NCBI GenBank assembly: GCA_016213845.1 | Contig: JACQZN010000082.1 | Span: 1-32,430 of the forward strand | Source of the DNA: Candidatus Wallbacteria bacterium | GTDB lineage: Bacteria; Muiribacteriota; UBA6191; JACPRK01 | Reading direction: 5' to 3' | DNA length: 32,430 nt | In this document: positions 31,767 to 32,430 of the stretch, piece by piece | Layout of the letters: each line of letters begins with the position of its first letter | Position numbering within the stretch: the stretch's first letter is position 1 | Translations under genes and position numbers: made by a program | The notes under the pieces: model-generated | Seen by the model: only the letters and a program-made list of their open reading frames with translations | Databases searched by the model: none | Told to the model about the DNA's origin: nothing

Positions 31767-31791
31767 GGCGTCGGGACATGCTCCCGACGCC
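31767..31791 (+). terminator. Hairpin between the Cys-rich gene and the TolC gene
   Basis: GGCGTCGGGA (31767-31776) and TCCCGACGCC (31782-31791) form a perfect 10-bp stem with a 5-nt loop. No T tract follows, so attenuation or mRNA processing is more likely than full termination. The rest of 31792-31915 shows nothing else. Confidence 0.5.
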
Positions 31792-31915
31792 GGTGTCCGT
31801 GGCGCGCTACGTCGCGCCCGGTCACTGCCTGCTGCCGGCGGAGACTCGCGAGGTCCTCCGCTCCAACTCGTTCTCTAGAAGCATCCGGGCCCGACCTGGC
31901 CCGAAAGGCACAACC

Positions 31916-32430
31916 GTGCGTCCAATCCGATTCGCTTCATCCTTGGTGTCGATTTCCCTCCTGCTCCTGGCCGCTCGACCCCTGGCGGCCGGATTGCCCG
32001 CCGGGTATGCCGAGCTCGACACTCGCGTGCGCGATGCGCTTGCGGCCGTGGAGGCAGCGTCCCGCGCCGGTGCCGAGCCGCTGGCTTCGCCCCTGGACCC
32101 GCGCCTGATCGCGAGGACTGCAGCGGCCAAGAATCCCGAGGCGATCGAGGCGCTGACGCGCGTTCGCAAGGGGCTCATCGCCGTTCGCAAGGAGCTGGGG
32201 CTGCCGGACGTCTCAGTGAGCGTCGAGGCCAGTGATTTCACGCGCGTACCCGAGTTCGACAGCGCTCAGGGGAACATGCTCGCCCTCTCGCGAGTTTTCC
32301 CTCTCGGGGACAAGCTTTCGCGTCGCGCCCAGGCCGTTTTCCACGGCGCGCGCCGAGCGTTCCACGAGTACGAAGCCGTCCTGCAGGACATGCTCCGGGA
32401 CGCCCGCGTCGCCGCCGCGGAGCTCTACAG
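31916..32430 (+). CDS. TolC-family outer-membrane efflux protein, N-terminal part (cut by window end)
   Basis: The frame is open from GTG 31916 to the window end (171 complete codons). A signal peptide, RPIRFASSLVSISLLLLAARPLAAG, is followed by a helical region RDALAAVEAASRAG and then LGLPDVSVSVEASDFTR and LALSRVFPLGDKLSRRAQ, the strand and turn typical of TolC channels of the CusC/CzcC type, and a coiled-coil helix ending DARVAAAELY. TolC-family proteins trimerise into outer-membrane channels for RND efflux pumps; a metal or small-molecule pump would be expected downstream. The GTG has AAAGG 7 nt upstream. An in-frame ATG at 31778 would bury the signal peptide and is rejected. Confidence 0.82.
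   Translation, partial: MRPIRFASSLVSISLLLLAARPLAAGLPAGYAELDTRVRDALAAVEAASRAGAEPLASPLDPRLIARTAAAKNPEAIEALTRVRKGLIAVRKELGLPDVSVSVEASDFTRVPEFDSAQGNMLALSRVFPLGDKLSRRAQAVFHGARRAFHEYEAVLQDMLRDARVAAAELY

Overview
The window comes from a high-GC, Gram-negative-type bacterium. The evidence is a TolC-family outer-membrane channel, many Sec signal peptides, a ferrochelatase and a MauG-like dihaem protein. There is no rRNA, tRNA, ribosomal protein or other marker gene, so the phylum cannot be fixed. Several traits recall large-genome, often uncultivated lineages (Planctomycetota, Acidobacteriota, Riflebacteria-like groups): tandem heptamer arrays, a dispersed repeat with core TTCGACAAGCTCAGG, a membrane-anchored RING-like finger and a pilin-like CxANMxxLxGAxEM motif. 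That placement is inference. Genes use Shine-Dalgarno sequences and ATGA/GTGA start-stop overlaps; a few appear to start almost at the transcript 5' end.

Layout. 1-830: a doubtful small ORF, a heptamer array and a GC-rich gap. 831-4814 (+): an extended SDR/acyl-reductase-like protein, a secreted orphan and a diacylglycerol-kinase-family lipid kinase. 4875-5633 (-): a RibD/DHFR-like reductase. 5653-5866: G-rich repeat, dispersed repeat and promoter. 5867-7963 (+): a membrane fatty-acid desaturase fused to an AurF-like diiron oxygenase, the most unusual gene here. 8057-13855 (+): a coupled operon for a propeller plus MauG-like dihaem protein, a secreted TPR protein and a large secreted protein. 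13856-14152: palindromic repeats. 14153-14959 (+): a zinc-ribbon, coiled-coil membrane protein. 15119-17662 (-): an acetyltransferase and two tandem secreted START-like paralogues. 17860-19355 (+): a coupled pair, a pilin-motif membrane lipoprotein and a membrane RING-like protein.

19377-23556 (-) is a tight lipid operon: SEC59/phytol-kinase-like kinase, CDP-alcohol phosphatidyltransferase with an altered metal motif, class III aminotransferase and CDP-diglyceride synthase. Divergent from it, 23719-27038 (+) holds a hybrid sensor kinase coupled to a transglutaminase-like protein without catalytic residues. 27089-29385 (+) is a DegT aminotransferase and Gfo/Idh dehydrogenase pair of the sugar-amination type. 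29438-31122 (-) is a HAD phosphatase overlapping ferrochelatase. 31128-31374 is full of heptamer repeats. 31391-32430 (+) holds a small Cys-rich secreted protein that looks frameshifted, then a TolC-type channel cut by the window end, together resembling the start of a metal-efflux operon.

Common themes are lipid modification (SDR, lipid kinase, desaturase-oxygenase, CDP-lipid operon) and cell-envelope or secreted proteins of unknown function. No CRISPR array, transposase, integrase or phage gene was seen.
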